From Paenibacillus doosanensis (GTDB taxonomy: Bacteria > Bacillota > Bacilli > Paenibacillales > NBRC-103111): a stretch of 64,000 bases of DNA. The stretch is from contig NZ_JANYUY010000007.1 of assembly GCF_025060755.1 (NCBI RefSeq), forward strand, positions 1 to 64,000, written 5' to 3'. Under the pieces are notes generated by a model that ran no database searches, was not told where the DNA came from, and saw nothing but the letters and a program-made list of their open reading frames with translations. Position 1 is the stretch's first letter; each line of letters begins with the position of its first letter. The position numbers and the translations under genes are program-made. Of this stretch, positions 1-8,699 are shown piece after piece.

Positions 1-230
1 AGGGGGGAGTTATCCCCATGTGGATATTGGTTTCAAAATTTCGCTGGTCCCACTCCCACTTATTCACAGTTGTTGATCCGCTCCTGGATGATCGCCACCG
101 CATTCTTATGCGCTTTCGAAATTCAGGTTTATTATAAATTTCCCCGCATCAAAGAGCAGCGGTCTTTGTACCTGCTTTCCTAGAATGGTGAAATGAGAAA
201 TTCGGCTCCGTTTCCGGGTCGGCTCCGTCT

Positions 231-3200
231 TTACTGCACCAGCTGTGCGTGGCGAAACAGCGAAGGGTCCTTCGGCGTCGTTCCGACTCCCGAGCCCCAC
301 TGCAAGAACCCGTCGCGGGAATCGCCCGTGGACCCCCGATCGTCGTCATTCACCAGGAACGACATTCCGACGGTTTGCGCCGGCGGTCCGTCAAACCCGA
401 GCGACTCCCACGGCACAGAGATGACATAGCGGATGACGCCGCCGCTTTGAACGATGCTCGCTTGCGCGCCGGGAGTCGGTCCCGCCTGCTGGCCGGCCGG
501 CGCTGCGAAGGTGTATACCGCCGGTCCGCTGTCGAGAAGCGCCGCGCCGAATTCGACGCGCTCGCCTCCGGCCTGCCCCGGCGCCCGGTCGTAGATGCTG
601 AACTGGATGGAATCGGTCTGCCACATGGTACCCGGCACGCGCGCTCCGAAATGTTTGTCGTCTGTGATCGTGGCGTCAATCACAAGCGCATCATTGTTGT
701 AGTTCATATACAGCTGCCCGCTTAGATCGCTGTCACCGCTGCGCGTCCCCAGCATCGATACCCAGCTCGCTTGCGTTGCCAGGTCGATTGCAGGCAAGGT
801 GCGGTGGTCTATGGGCTCGATGGGAGCGTAGGAAATCGTTCCGGACAAGGCATCCGAACCGCCGACGCTGTCGACGGCCACGCTATAGCTTAAGGAATCG
901 AACAACGGGATGCCGGAGAGCGGGACGCGCATCGACGCGGTTTCACTTGCAGGGACATACACCGCAGACGATACGGTCCCTGATGCCGGCCCGACCTGAT
1001 AGGTCACTTGAGTTACCGCGAGAGTGCTGCTCCGATTGTTCTTCAGCGCGATGTCGAGAAAGTAGCTGCGGGACGCCGCATCCGATGTAATCGTCGGCTG
1101 GACGCTGATCTCGAACGGCTTGACGACCGTTGTCGCCGCCCTCAAGCCGGCAATAAGACTCGGATTGTGCGTATGCTTGTTTTTGCCCCCTTTTCCCGGC
1201 TGCGCTTTCATCACGTCTACGGCTACGGTCCGCTGACCGAGGAGCGCGCTTGCAGGAACGCTGACGTCGGCGCTCGTTACTTTGCCCGGAGAGGTGCGCA
1301 GCTTAACCGGCTGCGCCCCGTGCGCCATGATGGTCAGTTCATTGGGAAGATCCGTCCTGCGATTCGACCGGTCTGCAGTTACCGTAACTTGGACCGTATC
1401 TCCTTGGATCGACTGGCTGCCAACTTTCATTGTGATCGCGGACTGCGTCGCCCCCAAGCGGTTTATGCCGCCTGTGACGTAGATCGGACTGCCGGTGAGC
1501 GTAAGAACGACCTGGCCGTCTGTCGGATTGACCGTCTTCGTTGAGCCGTACTCATTCGTGATGCTCAAAGGCTGGGTCGTGTGCAAAGCAACGGTCTCGT
1601 AGCCGGTGGACCACATCACCCGAGTCGTCGAGCCTTCTCCCGTGAACGGGTACGAGTAGGCGGTAGCGGAACCGAGGTCGTCGCGCGCGCCAAGCGTCTT
1701 TCCGGTCACCGTGCGAATGAGCACGGCGTTGGCGATAGCGCCCGGTTTCGGGGCTACACCGGCTACGCCGGCAACCGGCTGCCTGAACAGCCCAAAATGA
1801 TGCTCCCTATTATTGGGGTCCGTACCGTCATCCATGGCGGAGTACCAGTTGAAAACGTCCACGCCCGCCGCCTTTGCCAGCACTTGAGCGCGCACCAGAT
1901 TATCCGCTTGCTGGAGCTCGGTGGAGCCTGGGGTATACGTCGGCCAACCGTTCTCCGTAATCCACACGGGGACATTCCGGCTCCCGGCCGCCTGCTTCAC
2001 CTGCTGCACCAGCGCAGGAAGCTTCGAGACCAGCAGTGTGTGCTCGGGCGGGGTGTTTGCCCCCTCCAGAGCGTAGCCGTAGACATTCGTCGCGAACGTA
2101 TCGATGTAGTTGATGCCGCCGGCCGCGAAAAAGGCATTATTCCAGTTATCGTCAATCGTGGAGGTAATCGGGCCCATGACGTTCGCGTCCGGGTTTCCTT
2201 CGTGAATCGGTCCGTACACCGCCTGAAGCATCTGCACATAGCAGGCTGCAGTAGTGCCGCATGCGCCGTTGTTGAAGCCGGTGCCGTTAAACTCGTTGTA
2301 GATGTTGAAGTCGCCGACCTTGCCCATATAGTGTGCGGCGGCAGCTTTCCCGAACTGGCCGAATGCGGCCAGACCTGCCGCAGAGCTCGGCGTTTTCCCG
2401 TTGTCGTAATTGGCGTTGTTGTAGGCCAGAACACCCTGCGGAGTCATGCCGAGGCCAAGAGCCTGCTGTGACTTGGCTTCAAAGTCATACCCGGCCCAGT
2501 TGTACACGCCCGGCTGCTTTTCAATGAGCGACCAATTCACATCGCTTCGAACGTGTCCGTAGCCGATGGTCGCCAAAGCGTTCATCAGCCCGTCTTCAAT
2601 AGATTTGTAGTGACCGAAATGGGTGCTGATCCCGAAGAAGGAGCCGGGATTCAACGCGTCCGCCGGCGCCTTGGTCACAATGCCGAACGTTGTGGTGTGC
2701 GTTACCGTTTGGCCGTCAATCACGCTTGAGAACGTGAGGTTGTAGAATCCCGGCCCCAGGTCCTGCACGGATAGCGGAGCATGTCCGCCGGCGCCTGTGG
2801 GGATCGATCCCGTGCGAAGACTAACGCCCTGATCATCTGCAATGTCGTATGAAATCGAGTCGCCCACCGTACCGAAATCAAGGCTTGCCGAATCGGTTGT
2901 GAAGAGCAGGCTCGGGTTCATCACCGACAATGCCGGTGTCGTTGCAAAGGTCACTTGGACTCGTGCGAAGCAGATTTCTGGCATGACCCCGTTAACGCTG
3001 TGAACGCGCAGACGGAAATCCGCGCCGTTCGTGCCGTTGGCGAACTTGATTCCGCTCAGTTCAAAGATCTGGCTTTTCCAAGTTTGACTGCCGCTCGTGG
3101 GCATCCACGGGGTAGCCTGATAGGCGTTGCTCTGGCCGTCGTACTCGATAGCCATGGTCGTCGCCGCTGCGTCAAAGTAATCGACGGCCACAATCGCATA

Positions 3201-3494
3201 CGTCGCGCCCGCAGGCTTCGCGGAGCTTGCGACATCGACATAGATATAGGGATTCAGCGGATTTTGCGACGTCGCCCAGCACGCCGTGCCGCTTTGGGTC
3301 ATCGCGGCATGCGCCGGATCTTTGTCCGCGTCGCCGGGCCAAGCCTTGCTGACCCCGTTGTACGCGGGGGGCGAACCTAGAACCGCGTCGGCCTGCGGCT
3401 GAGCAGCGGCGGCTTGGGGCGCCGTCTCTCCAAGAATGCTGACGGCCACAAGCAAAACAAGCATCAAACGGATCATCCACTTTTTCACGAACAT
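231..3494 (-). CDS. Secreted GH-A-like glycoside hydrolase with C-terminal CBM9-like domain
   Basis: 1087-residue exported protein, probably a retaining glycosidase acting on an extracellular polysaccharide. A signal peptide (positive start, hydrophobic stretch, then APQAAAA) precedes a beta-sandwich region (about 30-265) and a TIM-barrel catalytic region (about 285-600). Likely catalytic glutamates are E401 in IYNEFNG (acid/base) and E514 in WITENGWP (nucleophile), the usual clan GH-A pattern. Residues from about 895 to the end resemble a family-9 carbohydrate-binding module. The ATG at 3494 is chosen because AAGGAG lies 8 nt upstream; a GTG three codons earlier abuts that ribosome site. It follows an importer operon on the same strand and has a cre-like site upstream. 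The exact GH family is not settled (GH39- or GH5-like). Confidence 0.8.
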   Translation of the reverse strand: MFVKKWMIRLMLVLLVAVSILGETAPQAAAAQPQADAVLGSPPAYNGVSKAWPGDADKDPAHAAMTQSGTACWATSQNPLNPYIYVDVASSAKPAGATYAIVAVDYFDAAATTMAIEYDGQSNAYQATPWMPTSGSQTWKSQIFELSGIKFANGTNGADFRLRVHSVNGVMPEICFARVQVTFATTPALSVMNPSLLFTTDSASLDFGTVGDSISYDIADDQGVSLRTGSIPTGAGGHAPLSVQDLGPGFYNLTFSSVIDGQTVTHTTTFGIVTKAPADALNPGSFFGISTHFGHYKSIEDGLMNALATIGYGHVRSDVNWSLIEKQPGVYNWAGYDFEAKSQQALGLGMTPQGVLAYNNANYDNGKTPSSAAGLAAFGQFGKAAAAHYMGKVGDFNIYNEFNGTGFNNGACGTTAACYVQMLQAVYGPIHEGNPDANVMGPITSTIDDNWNNAFFAAGGINYIDTFATNVYGYALEGANTPPEHTLLVSKLPALVQQVKQAAGSRNVPVWITENGWPTYTPGSTELQQADNLVRAQVLAKAAGVDVFNWYSAMDDGTDPNNREHHFGLFRQPVAGVAGVAPKPGAIANAVLIRTVTGKTLGARDDLGSATAYSYPFTGEGSTTRVMWSTGYETVALHTTQPLSITNEYGSTKTVNPTDGQVVLTLTGSPIYVTGGINRLGATQSAITMKVGSQSIQGDTVQVTVTADRSNRRTDLPNELTIMAHGAQPVKLRTSPGKVTSADVSVPASALLGQRTVAVDVMKAQPGKGGKNKHTHNPSLIAGLRAATTVVKPFEISVQPTITSDAASRSYFLDIALKNNRSSTLAVTQVTYQVGPASGTVSSAVYVPASETASMRVPLSGIPLFDSLSYSVAVDSVGGSDALSGTISYAPIEPIDHRTLPAIDLATQASWVSMLGTRSGDSDLSGQLYMNYNNDALVIDATITDDKHFGARVPGTMWQTDSIQFSIYDRAPGQAGGERVEFGAALLDSGPAVYTFAAPAGQQAGPTPGAQASIVQSGGVIRYVISVPWESLGFDGPPAQTVGMSFLVNDDDRGSTGDSRDGFLQWGSGVGTTPKDPSLFRHAQLVQ

Positions 3495-3538
3495 CAATTT
3501 CACTCCTTTATCTTGGCCCAGAGGTTGATCGCAGGCGA

Positions 3539-3553
3539 TTGTAAGCGTTTACT
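3539..3553. promoter_or_regulatory. Catabolite-responsive element (cre) candidate
   Basis: TTGTAAGCGTTTACT matches 14 of 15 positions of the Bacillus CcpA consensus WTGNAANCGNWWNCA. It lies about 45 bp upstream of the glycosidase start, where a CcpA roadblock or promoter block would act. Confidence 0.6.
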
Positions 3554-3603
3554 TTTTTCGATTTAGACGTCACCTCGACGTATACTAAAAAAGTAACGGA
3601 ACA

Positions 3604-3622
3604 GGCGGCCTGACCGGCCGCC
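3604..3622 (-). terminator. Hairpin after FAD oxidoreductase gene
   Basis: GGCGGCC/GGCCGCC perfect 7-bp stem with a 5-nt loop, about 40 bp beyond the stop of the upstream gene. A T6 run follows about 10 nt later on the minus strand, so this is a weak-to-moderate intrinsic terminator. Confidence 0.45.
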
Positions 3623-3660
3623 CGGATACGGAAACGATAGCTCGCTCAGCTTGCTGCCCT

Positions 3661-5007
3661 TCAAGATTCTTTCATTTCTGCCGCCCACGCAGCGTTTGCA
3701 GGCATCGGGGTCCGCTCCACCTCCCCTTCGATAAATTGTCCCCGCAGCTGGAGAATGAACCGGATGTGGGCGGGGTTAACCTCCCGGACATCCTCGAGCC
3801 CCTGGAACACGCAGAGCGCGGCGGCCGTTCCCGCCGCTTCCCCGATGGCGCTGACCGAAGCCATGATCCGGTAGGAGCTGTGGGCTTCGTGAGTGCCGCT
3901 GATGCAGCGCGAGCTGAGCAATAGATTGGCGCAGCCCTTGGGAATCAGCGAACGGTACGGGATATGGTAATAGCCCGGCTCGGGAATGCTTTCCAGCCTG
4001 GTTGCGCCTCCATCCGGACTATGAATGTCCAAGGCATAGGCGCATGCCGCCACCATATCGTCAAAGCGCCTGCTCTGCAGGCAGTCCTCTGCGGTCAATA
4101 CATATTCTCCGACAATGCGCCGCCCCTCCCGGATACCCAGCTTGGGGGCAATGTAATCCAGCTTCGCATGATGGAAAGCGGGATGCTGCCGGATCGTCTC
4201 AAACAACTCCTGCGCCTGCCGAATGCCCTCCTCCTTGCCTCTGGCAACGGTTTCCGGCCGGGTCGGGTCTACATCCAGCACCGAAGTGGAGTTGAACAGC
4301 AGCGCTTTTCCGTCCGGATAAGGAAAACAAGTGATGCTTTGCCGGGGGTTGCCGGTGCGCCCCGCCGCTTTCATGTCGAGATAATAAGGCAGCAGCTCCT
4401 TGCGCAGCGAATGAATGGCCTGCCATTGCCGAATATCCGGCTCCTTCAGCAGGGAGCAGTCGATCCCGCTGACCTTGAAGGTGGCGGTGGCGGACTGCAG
4501 CTTACCGTCGCCTTCTCTGCCCAGTTGATACTCCATTCCCGCCAGCGCGGAAAGGTTGCCGTCAGCCGTGGCGTCGAGGTATACTTTGGCGGTAACCGCA
4601 GCCGTGCGGCTGCCCTCGATATGCAGACGGACAATGCGTCCGTCCTGCCGGTCCGCTTGCGTCACCTGACAGTTCGTCCATAACGTAAGGGTCGGTTCGG
4701 AGGCCAACAGCCTCTCGTACGCAGCCTTCAGCTCCTGCTCGTCGTAAGTGGGAACCAGCTTCTCATTGTAATGCGTATATGCGGCCGGAAATAACTCCCG
4801 GTGAATGCCGCTCGTAATCGGTCTGCCCTGCGAATCCCGGAAGGTGCATATCAGCGATACGCTGGAAAATACGCCTGTTCCCCCCACTTCCCCGGCTTGC
4901 TCAAGCAGCAGCACTTTCATCTGCAATCGAGCCGCAGCCAGCGCCGCGCTTATTCCTCCGACGCCCGCTCCCGCGACAATAATATCAAAATCAAAAGACT
5001 CGCTCAT
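3661..5007 (-). CDS. FAD-dependent oxidoreductase (FAD_oxidored family)
   Basis: 448-residue soluble flavoprotein. An N-terminal Rossmann dinucleotide motif GAGVGG (about 12-17) is followed by an acidic residue at the end of beta-2 (LLLEQ), and YLDATADGNLSALAG (about 145-159) matches the second conserved motif of this family. There is no signal peptide, so it is cytoplasmic. It lies 30 bp after the binding protein of an importer operon, with GAGGTG as ribosome site, so it probably oxidises or dehydrogenates an imported sugar or derivative. The substrate cannot be read from sequence; such oxidoreductases often sit in Paenibacillus glycan clusters. Confidence 0.75.
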   Translation of the reverse strand: MSESFDFDIIVAGAGVGGISAALAAARLQMKVLLLEQAGEVGGTGVFSSVSLICTFRDSQGRPITSGIHRELFPAAYTHYNEKLVPTYDEQELKAAYERLLASEPTLTLWTNCQVTQADRQDGRIVRLHIEGSRTAAVTAKVYLDATADGNLSALAGMEYQLGREGDGKLQSATATFKVSGIDCSLLKEPDIRQWQAIHSLRKELLPYYLDMKAAGRTGNPRQSITCFPYPDGKALLFNSTSVLDVDPTRPETVARGKEEGIRQAQELFETIRQHPAFHHAKLDYIAPKLGIREGRRIVGEYVLTAEDCLQSRRFDDMVAACAYALDIHSPDGGATRLESIPEPGYYHIPYRSLIPKGCANLLLSSRCISGTHEAHSSYRIMASVSAIGEAAGTAAALCVFQGLEDVREVNPAHIRFILQLRGQFIEGEVERTPMPANAAWAAEMKES

Positions 5008-5037
5008 GACGCACCTCGTTTTCTTGACATAACCGCA

Positions 5038-6582
5038 TTATTTCTTGGCCTGCTTCGCATACAGCTCCGTATAATCCTTGATCATCTGATCCCCGCCTTG
5101 AGCGCGCCACTTCTCCACTTCTTTGTTGAAGCCGGCTTCATCAAGGGTTCCCATAATGAATTTGACGCGGGCGTCGGCAATGATCTTGTTCAGCTCCGTT
5201 CCCTTCTCCACAGCAGTCTGGGAGATCAAAGGCTCGGCCGGGTTGGATACTGCAATGGGCTCATTGTCCTTCATCATGATGCGGAATTTATTGTCCGCTT
5301 CTCCCTTGCCCTTCCAAACCATCAGCGCGCCGTCATAAGTAGGCAGCTGCTTGAGCGGAGATACCTCGTTCGCATACGCCGTCTGGTCGGAGATGACCGG
5401 TTCTCCGTCCGCTCCTTTGGTATAATGGACGCCCTCGATCCCCCATGTCCACGTATACATCATTTGATCGTCGACGATTTTGTCGAAGAAACCGAGAAGC
5501 TGCTTCAGCTCCGCCTCCGACTTGACGGTCGCTTTCGGGAACACGAACATGCCGTTGTATCCCGTGGTTGCAAACACCCGCTCTCCCTTAGGTCCTTGAA
5601 TTCTGCTGACAATATCGATCTTGGCGGCCGGATTCGCTTTCTTCAGCTCGTTTCCTCCGGTGATCACGAAGTCCAGGGTCGTAAACAGCATGCCGGCCTT
5701 GCCTTGATAAAATTGCTCCTGCTGCTTGCTGCCTTTGGTTGCCGCAAAATCCTGGTTAATCAGCTTTTCGTCGTAGAGCTTCTTATAAAATTTCATGGCG
5801 TCCATATTTTCTTTGGTCATGAACATGGGAACGGCTTTGCCGTCCTGAATATCCCATTGGTTGGGCGCCCCGAAGAACGAAGCGATCGTCTGGAAGCCGG
5901 TCAGCCCCATGGAGCCGGCGTTTCCGGAATCCTCGGCCTCTACGAGCCCGAACGTATCGTTTTTGCCGTTTTTGTCCGGATCGTTTAAGGCGAACGCTTG
6001 GATGACCTTGTAGAGATCGTCGATCGTCTTCGGCTGCTGCAAGCCCAGATTATCCAGCCAATCCTGGCGGAAGGCGATGCCCTGGCGGGCCAGCGCTCTG
6101 GCGCGGTATAGCCCGTACACCTTGCCGTCCACGGAAATATTGTTCAGCACCTGTTCATTGGCGTTGTACTTGCTCAGATTCGGAAACTCCTTGAGATAAG
6201 GCCCGATCTCCCAGAACATGCCCGACCGCTCCGCATTGATAATGGATGACGATTTGGTATCCCCGATCATCAGTACCTGAGGCAGGTCATTGGAGGCGAT
6301 GGAGACGTTAACCTTGTCATTGTAAGCGGACGCCGGAACCCAAGTGGTATTGATCTTGGTATTCGTGTATTCCTCGATCTTCTTGACAATCGGATTGTCG
6401 GCCTTGGGAGGCTCGGTCGACGTATACTGGTTCATCATCGTGAATGTTAACGGCCCGCCGGCCGCCGCATTCGCGTTCTTCTCTTCCTGGTTGCCTCCAT
6501 TACCGCCGCACGCCGACAAACCGGCGGCCGTCACGATAGCCGCGATACCCGTTAATGCCATTTTGCGATTGAACTGTTTCAT
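5038..6582 (-). CDS. Extracellular sugar-binding lipoprotein, LplA-type
   Basis: 514-residue ABC importer binding protein. The signal peptide ends in the lipobox LSAC, giving a lipid-anchored Cys at about residue 25, followed by a Gly/Asn-rich linker. The body has family-1 solute-binding features (YTNTKINTTW, NDLPQVLMIGD, DWLDNLGLQQPKTIDD). It follows two permease genes by 56 bp in the order LplB-LplC-LplA. Ribosome site GGGGGAAG. The ligand is probably an oligosaccharide. No ATPase is encoded nearby, so a shared MsmX-type ATPase is expected. Confidence 0.85.
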   Translation of the reverse strand: MKQFNRKMALTGIAAIVTAAGLSACGGNGGNQEEKNANAAAGGPLTFTMMNQYTSTEPPKADNPIVKKIEEYTNTKINTTWVPASAYNDKVNVSIASNDLPQVLMIGDTKSSSIINAERSGMFWEIGPYLKEFPNLSKYNANEQVLNNISVDGKVYGLYRARALARQGIAFRQDWLDNLGLQQPKTIDDLYKVIQAFALNDPDKNGKNDTFGLVEAEDSGNAGSMGLTGFQTIASFFGAPNQWDIQDGKAVPMFMTKENMDAMKFYKKLYDEKLINQDFAATKGSKQQEQFYQGKAGMLFTTLDFVITGGNELKKANPAAKIDIVSRIQGPKGERVFATTGYNGMFVFPKATVKSEAELKQLLGFFDKIVDDQMMYTWTWGIEGVHYTKGADGEPVISDQTAYANEVSPLKQLPTYDGALMVWKGKGEADNKFRIMMKDNEPIAVSNPAEPLISQTAVEKGTELNKIIADARVKFIMGTLDEAGFNKEVEKWRAQGGDQMIKDYTELYAKQAKK

Positions 6583-6638
6583 GTCTTCTTCCCCCTAGTC
6601 ATACTTAAAAATATTGTATCAAAAGATGAACGATAGGT

Positions 6639-7511
6639 TCATCCTTTAACCGAACCGAGCAGCACTCCCTTGGCGAAGTGCTTTTGCAAAAACGGGTACA
6701 CCGACAAAATCGGGATCGTGGAAAACACGATAACCGCCATGTTAATAATCTTGGACGGCGGCGGAGGCGCCTCGTTCATATCGGACAGCCCCTTCTCCGA
6801 CAAGATGACGATCTGTCTTAACAGAACCTGGATCGGCCATTTTTTCGAATCGTTGATGTACAAAATAGCGCTCAGGAACGTGTTCCAATGAGTTACCGCA
6901 TAGAACAGCGCGAAGGTCGCGAGAGCGGGCAGCGATAGCGGGATGACAATCCGGAATAAAATTCCAAGGTCGTTGCAGCCGTCGATCTTGGCCGATTCCT
7001 CCAACCCGTCAGGCAGCTGCTGGAAGAAGTTTTTGATGATAATCATATTAAAAGCACTGATTGCGCCGGGAATGATAAGCGCCCAGTAGGTATTGGTAAG
7101 ATGCAATGATTTGACGATCAAGAAGGTCGGCACGATCCCTGCGTTGAACACCATCGTGAAAATAACCATAAGCATGACGGGCCGGCGTCCGTACAAATCT
7201 TTGCGCGCCAGCGGATACGCCATTAGCACCGTCAGCAGCAGGTTCACAAGCGTCCCTATTACCGTCACCCCGATGGTAACGGCCAGACTGCGAAGCAGTA
7301 TGGTCGTAGAGAAGATGTAGCGGTAGCCCTCAAGCGAGAATTTCGTCGGAAATACGAGGAAGCTTTTGGCCAGCACCTCCTGCTCCGTCGCGAAGGAAAT
7401 CAGTATAATATATAGAAACGGGATGAGCATCACAGCCGCTACCAACAGCAGGATGGCTGCGTTCGCCCAGTCGAACAGACGGGTACCCCAGCTTCGGTTT
7501 TGTTGATGCAT
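6639..7511 (-). CDS. Carbohydrate ABC transporter permease, LplC/YtcP-type
   Basis: 290-residue inner-membrane permease of the CUT1 family with six predicted membrane segments. The EAA loop reads EESAKIDGCNDLGILFRIV (about 180-198), the contact site for the ATPase. The protein ends in the typical QKHFAKGVLLGSVKG tail of MalG-side permeases. It starts 3 bp after the stop of the LplB-type partner, so the two are translationally linked. Confidence 0.88.
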   Translation of the reverse strand: MHQQNRSWGTRLFDWANAAILLLVAAVMLIPFLYIILISFATEQEVLAKSFLVFPTKFSLEGYRYIFSTTILLRSLAVTIGVTVIGTLVNLLLTVLMAYPLARKDLYGRRPVMLMVIFTMVFNAGIVPTFLIVKSLHLTNTYWALIIPGAISAFNMIIIKNFFQQLPDGLEESAKIDGCNDLGILFRIVIPLSLPALATFALFYAVTHWNTFLSAILYINDSKKWPIQVLLRQIVILSEKGLSDMNEAPPPPSKIINMAVIVFSTIPILSVYPFLQKHFAKGVLLGSVKG

Positions 7512-7514
7512 CGA

Positions 7515-8474
7515 TTAGTACACCCCTTCCTCGCCGATTTTTTTGGCAAACCAATTGGAGCCGATGACCAGTACAAATCCGACGACCGACTTGAAAAGAC
7601 CGACGGCAGTGCTGAAACTGAACTGTCCTTGCGTAATCCCCGCCGTATATACATAAGTGTCGAACACTTCCCCGACCTCGCGGTTAATCGGGTTCAGCAT
7701 CAGGAAGATTTGCTCGAAGCCCGTATCCAGAAACGTGCCGAGCCGGAGAATAAACAGAATAATAATGGTAGAACGGATGGCCGGAAGCGTCACATGCCAT
7801 AGCTGGCGCAGCCTTCCCGCACCGTCCATTTTGGCGGCTTCGTAAAGCTGAGGGTCGACTCCGGCCAAGGCGGCGAGAAATATAATGGTTCCCCATCCCG
7901 TTTCCTTCCAAATCACTTCCAATGTGATCATAGTTCTAAACCAGTCCGCGCTGGCGAGAAAATTGATCTTGTTCCCGCCCATCGCCATGAAGGCTTCGTT
8001 GACCAGTCCTCCGTCGATCGTAAAGAACGTGTAGGCGATGCCGACCACCACGACCCAAGAGACAAAATGCGGGACGTAGATGACGGTTTGTACGGCCCGT
8101 TTGAATTTCTCCCGGCGCACTTCATTAATCATCAGAGAGAGCAGGATCGGTGCGGGAAAAAAGAAGATGATATTGTATCCGGCCAGCACCAGCGTATTCC
8201 TTAGAAGCATCCAGAATGCCGGATCATGGAACAGCCGCTCGAAGTGCTTCATGCCGACCCACTTGCTTCCAAAAAAACCCAAGTAAGGCTGATAATCCTT
8301 GAAGGCCATAAGAAGTCCCCACATAGGGGCATATTTGAACAACAGGAAGTAAAGCACCCCGGGGGCCAGCATCCCGTACAGCCATTTGTTCCTCCGTATC
8401 TGGCCCCAGAAATAAAGTTTCTTCGGCTTAGCGGCAGACATATCCAGCGCAAGATTCCCTTTGATTTGATTCAT
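7515..8474 (-). CDS. Carbohydrate ABC transporter permease, LplB/YteP-type
   Basis: 319-residue permease and first gene of this importer operon. It has six predicted membrane segments and an EAA loop YEAAKMDGAGRLRQLWHVTL. The ATG at 8474 (MNQIKGN) is preferred because GGTGGAG sits 7 nt upstream; an in-frame GTG at 8522 has no ribosome site. Its C-terminus (GSNWFAKKIGEEGVY) is typical of the family. It is probably controlled by the membrane AraC regulator encoded upstream. Confidence 0.87.
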   Translation of the reverse strand: MNQIKGNLALDMSAAKPKKLYFWGQIRRNKWLYGMLAPGVLYFLLFKYAPMWGLLMAFKDYQPYLGFFGSKWVGMKHFERLFHDPAFWMLLRNTLVLAGYNIIFFFPAPILLSLMINEVRREKFKRAVQTVIYVPHFVSWVVVVGIAYTFFTIDGGLVNEAFMAMGGNKINFLASADWFRTMITLEVIWKETGWGTIIFLAALAGVDPQLYEAAKMDGAGRLRQLWHVTLPAIRSTIIILFILRLGTFLDTGFEQIFLMLNPINREVGEVFDTYVYTAGITQGQFSFSTAVGLFKSVVGFVLVIGSNWFAKKIGEEGVY

Positions 8475-8642
8475 CTTCGACTCCACCTTCGTGTTTCGTG
8501 TCTTTTTTGTGCGTATCTTCACGATAAGCGGCCGGCAAGCCGGCGTCTATAATCGAAGGATAATCATCAGGAAGGGAGTTTGCCGCTGCGGGGGCTATAA
8601 TCATCATCACGTTCGGAATAATCATGTTCACATCAACATGAA

Positions 8643-8687
8643 GAAGACCCCCGACGACAGGCTGGGAAACCTATCGCGGGGGTCTTC
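8643..8687 (-). terminator. Hairpin after AraC regulator gene
   Basis: GAAGACCCCCG and CGGGGGTCTTC form a perfect 11-bp stem with a 23-nt loop, 12 bp past the regulator stop. On the minus strand it is followed only by a T-rich stretch, so termination is plausible but not certain. It separates the regulator from the importer operon. Confidence 0.5.
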
Positions 8688-8699
8688 GGACTACAACGT

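Noticed and set aside
1-80. Possible DnaA-box cluster (TTATTCACA at 60, TTATCCCCA and TGTGGATAT nearby)
   Set aside because: Only one exact box, no AT-rich unwinding region, and neither dnaA nor dnaN nearby; not enough for an origin.
40-105. Short minus-strand frame ending in QERINNCE
   Set aside because: About 20 codons after a stop, no ribosome site; looks protein-like but too short to support.
1581-2471. 296-codon plus-strand frame
   Set aside because: Fully antisense to the secreted glycosidase, Arg/His-rich, no recognisable domain; a codon-bias shadow.
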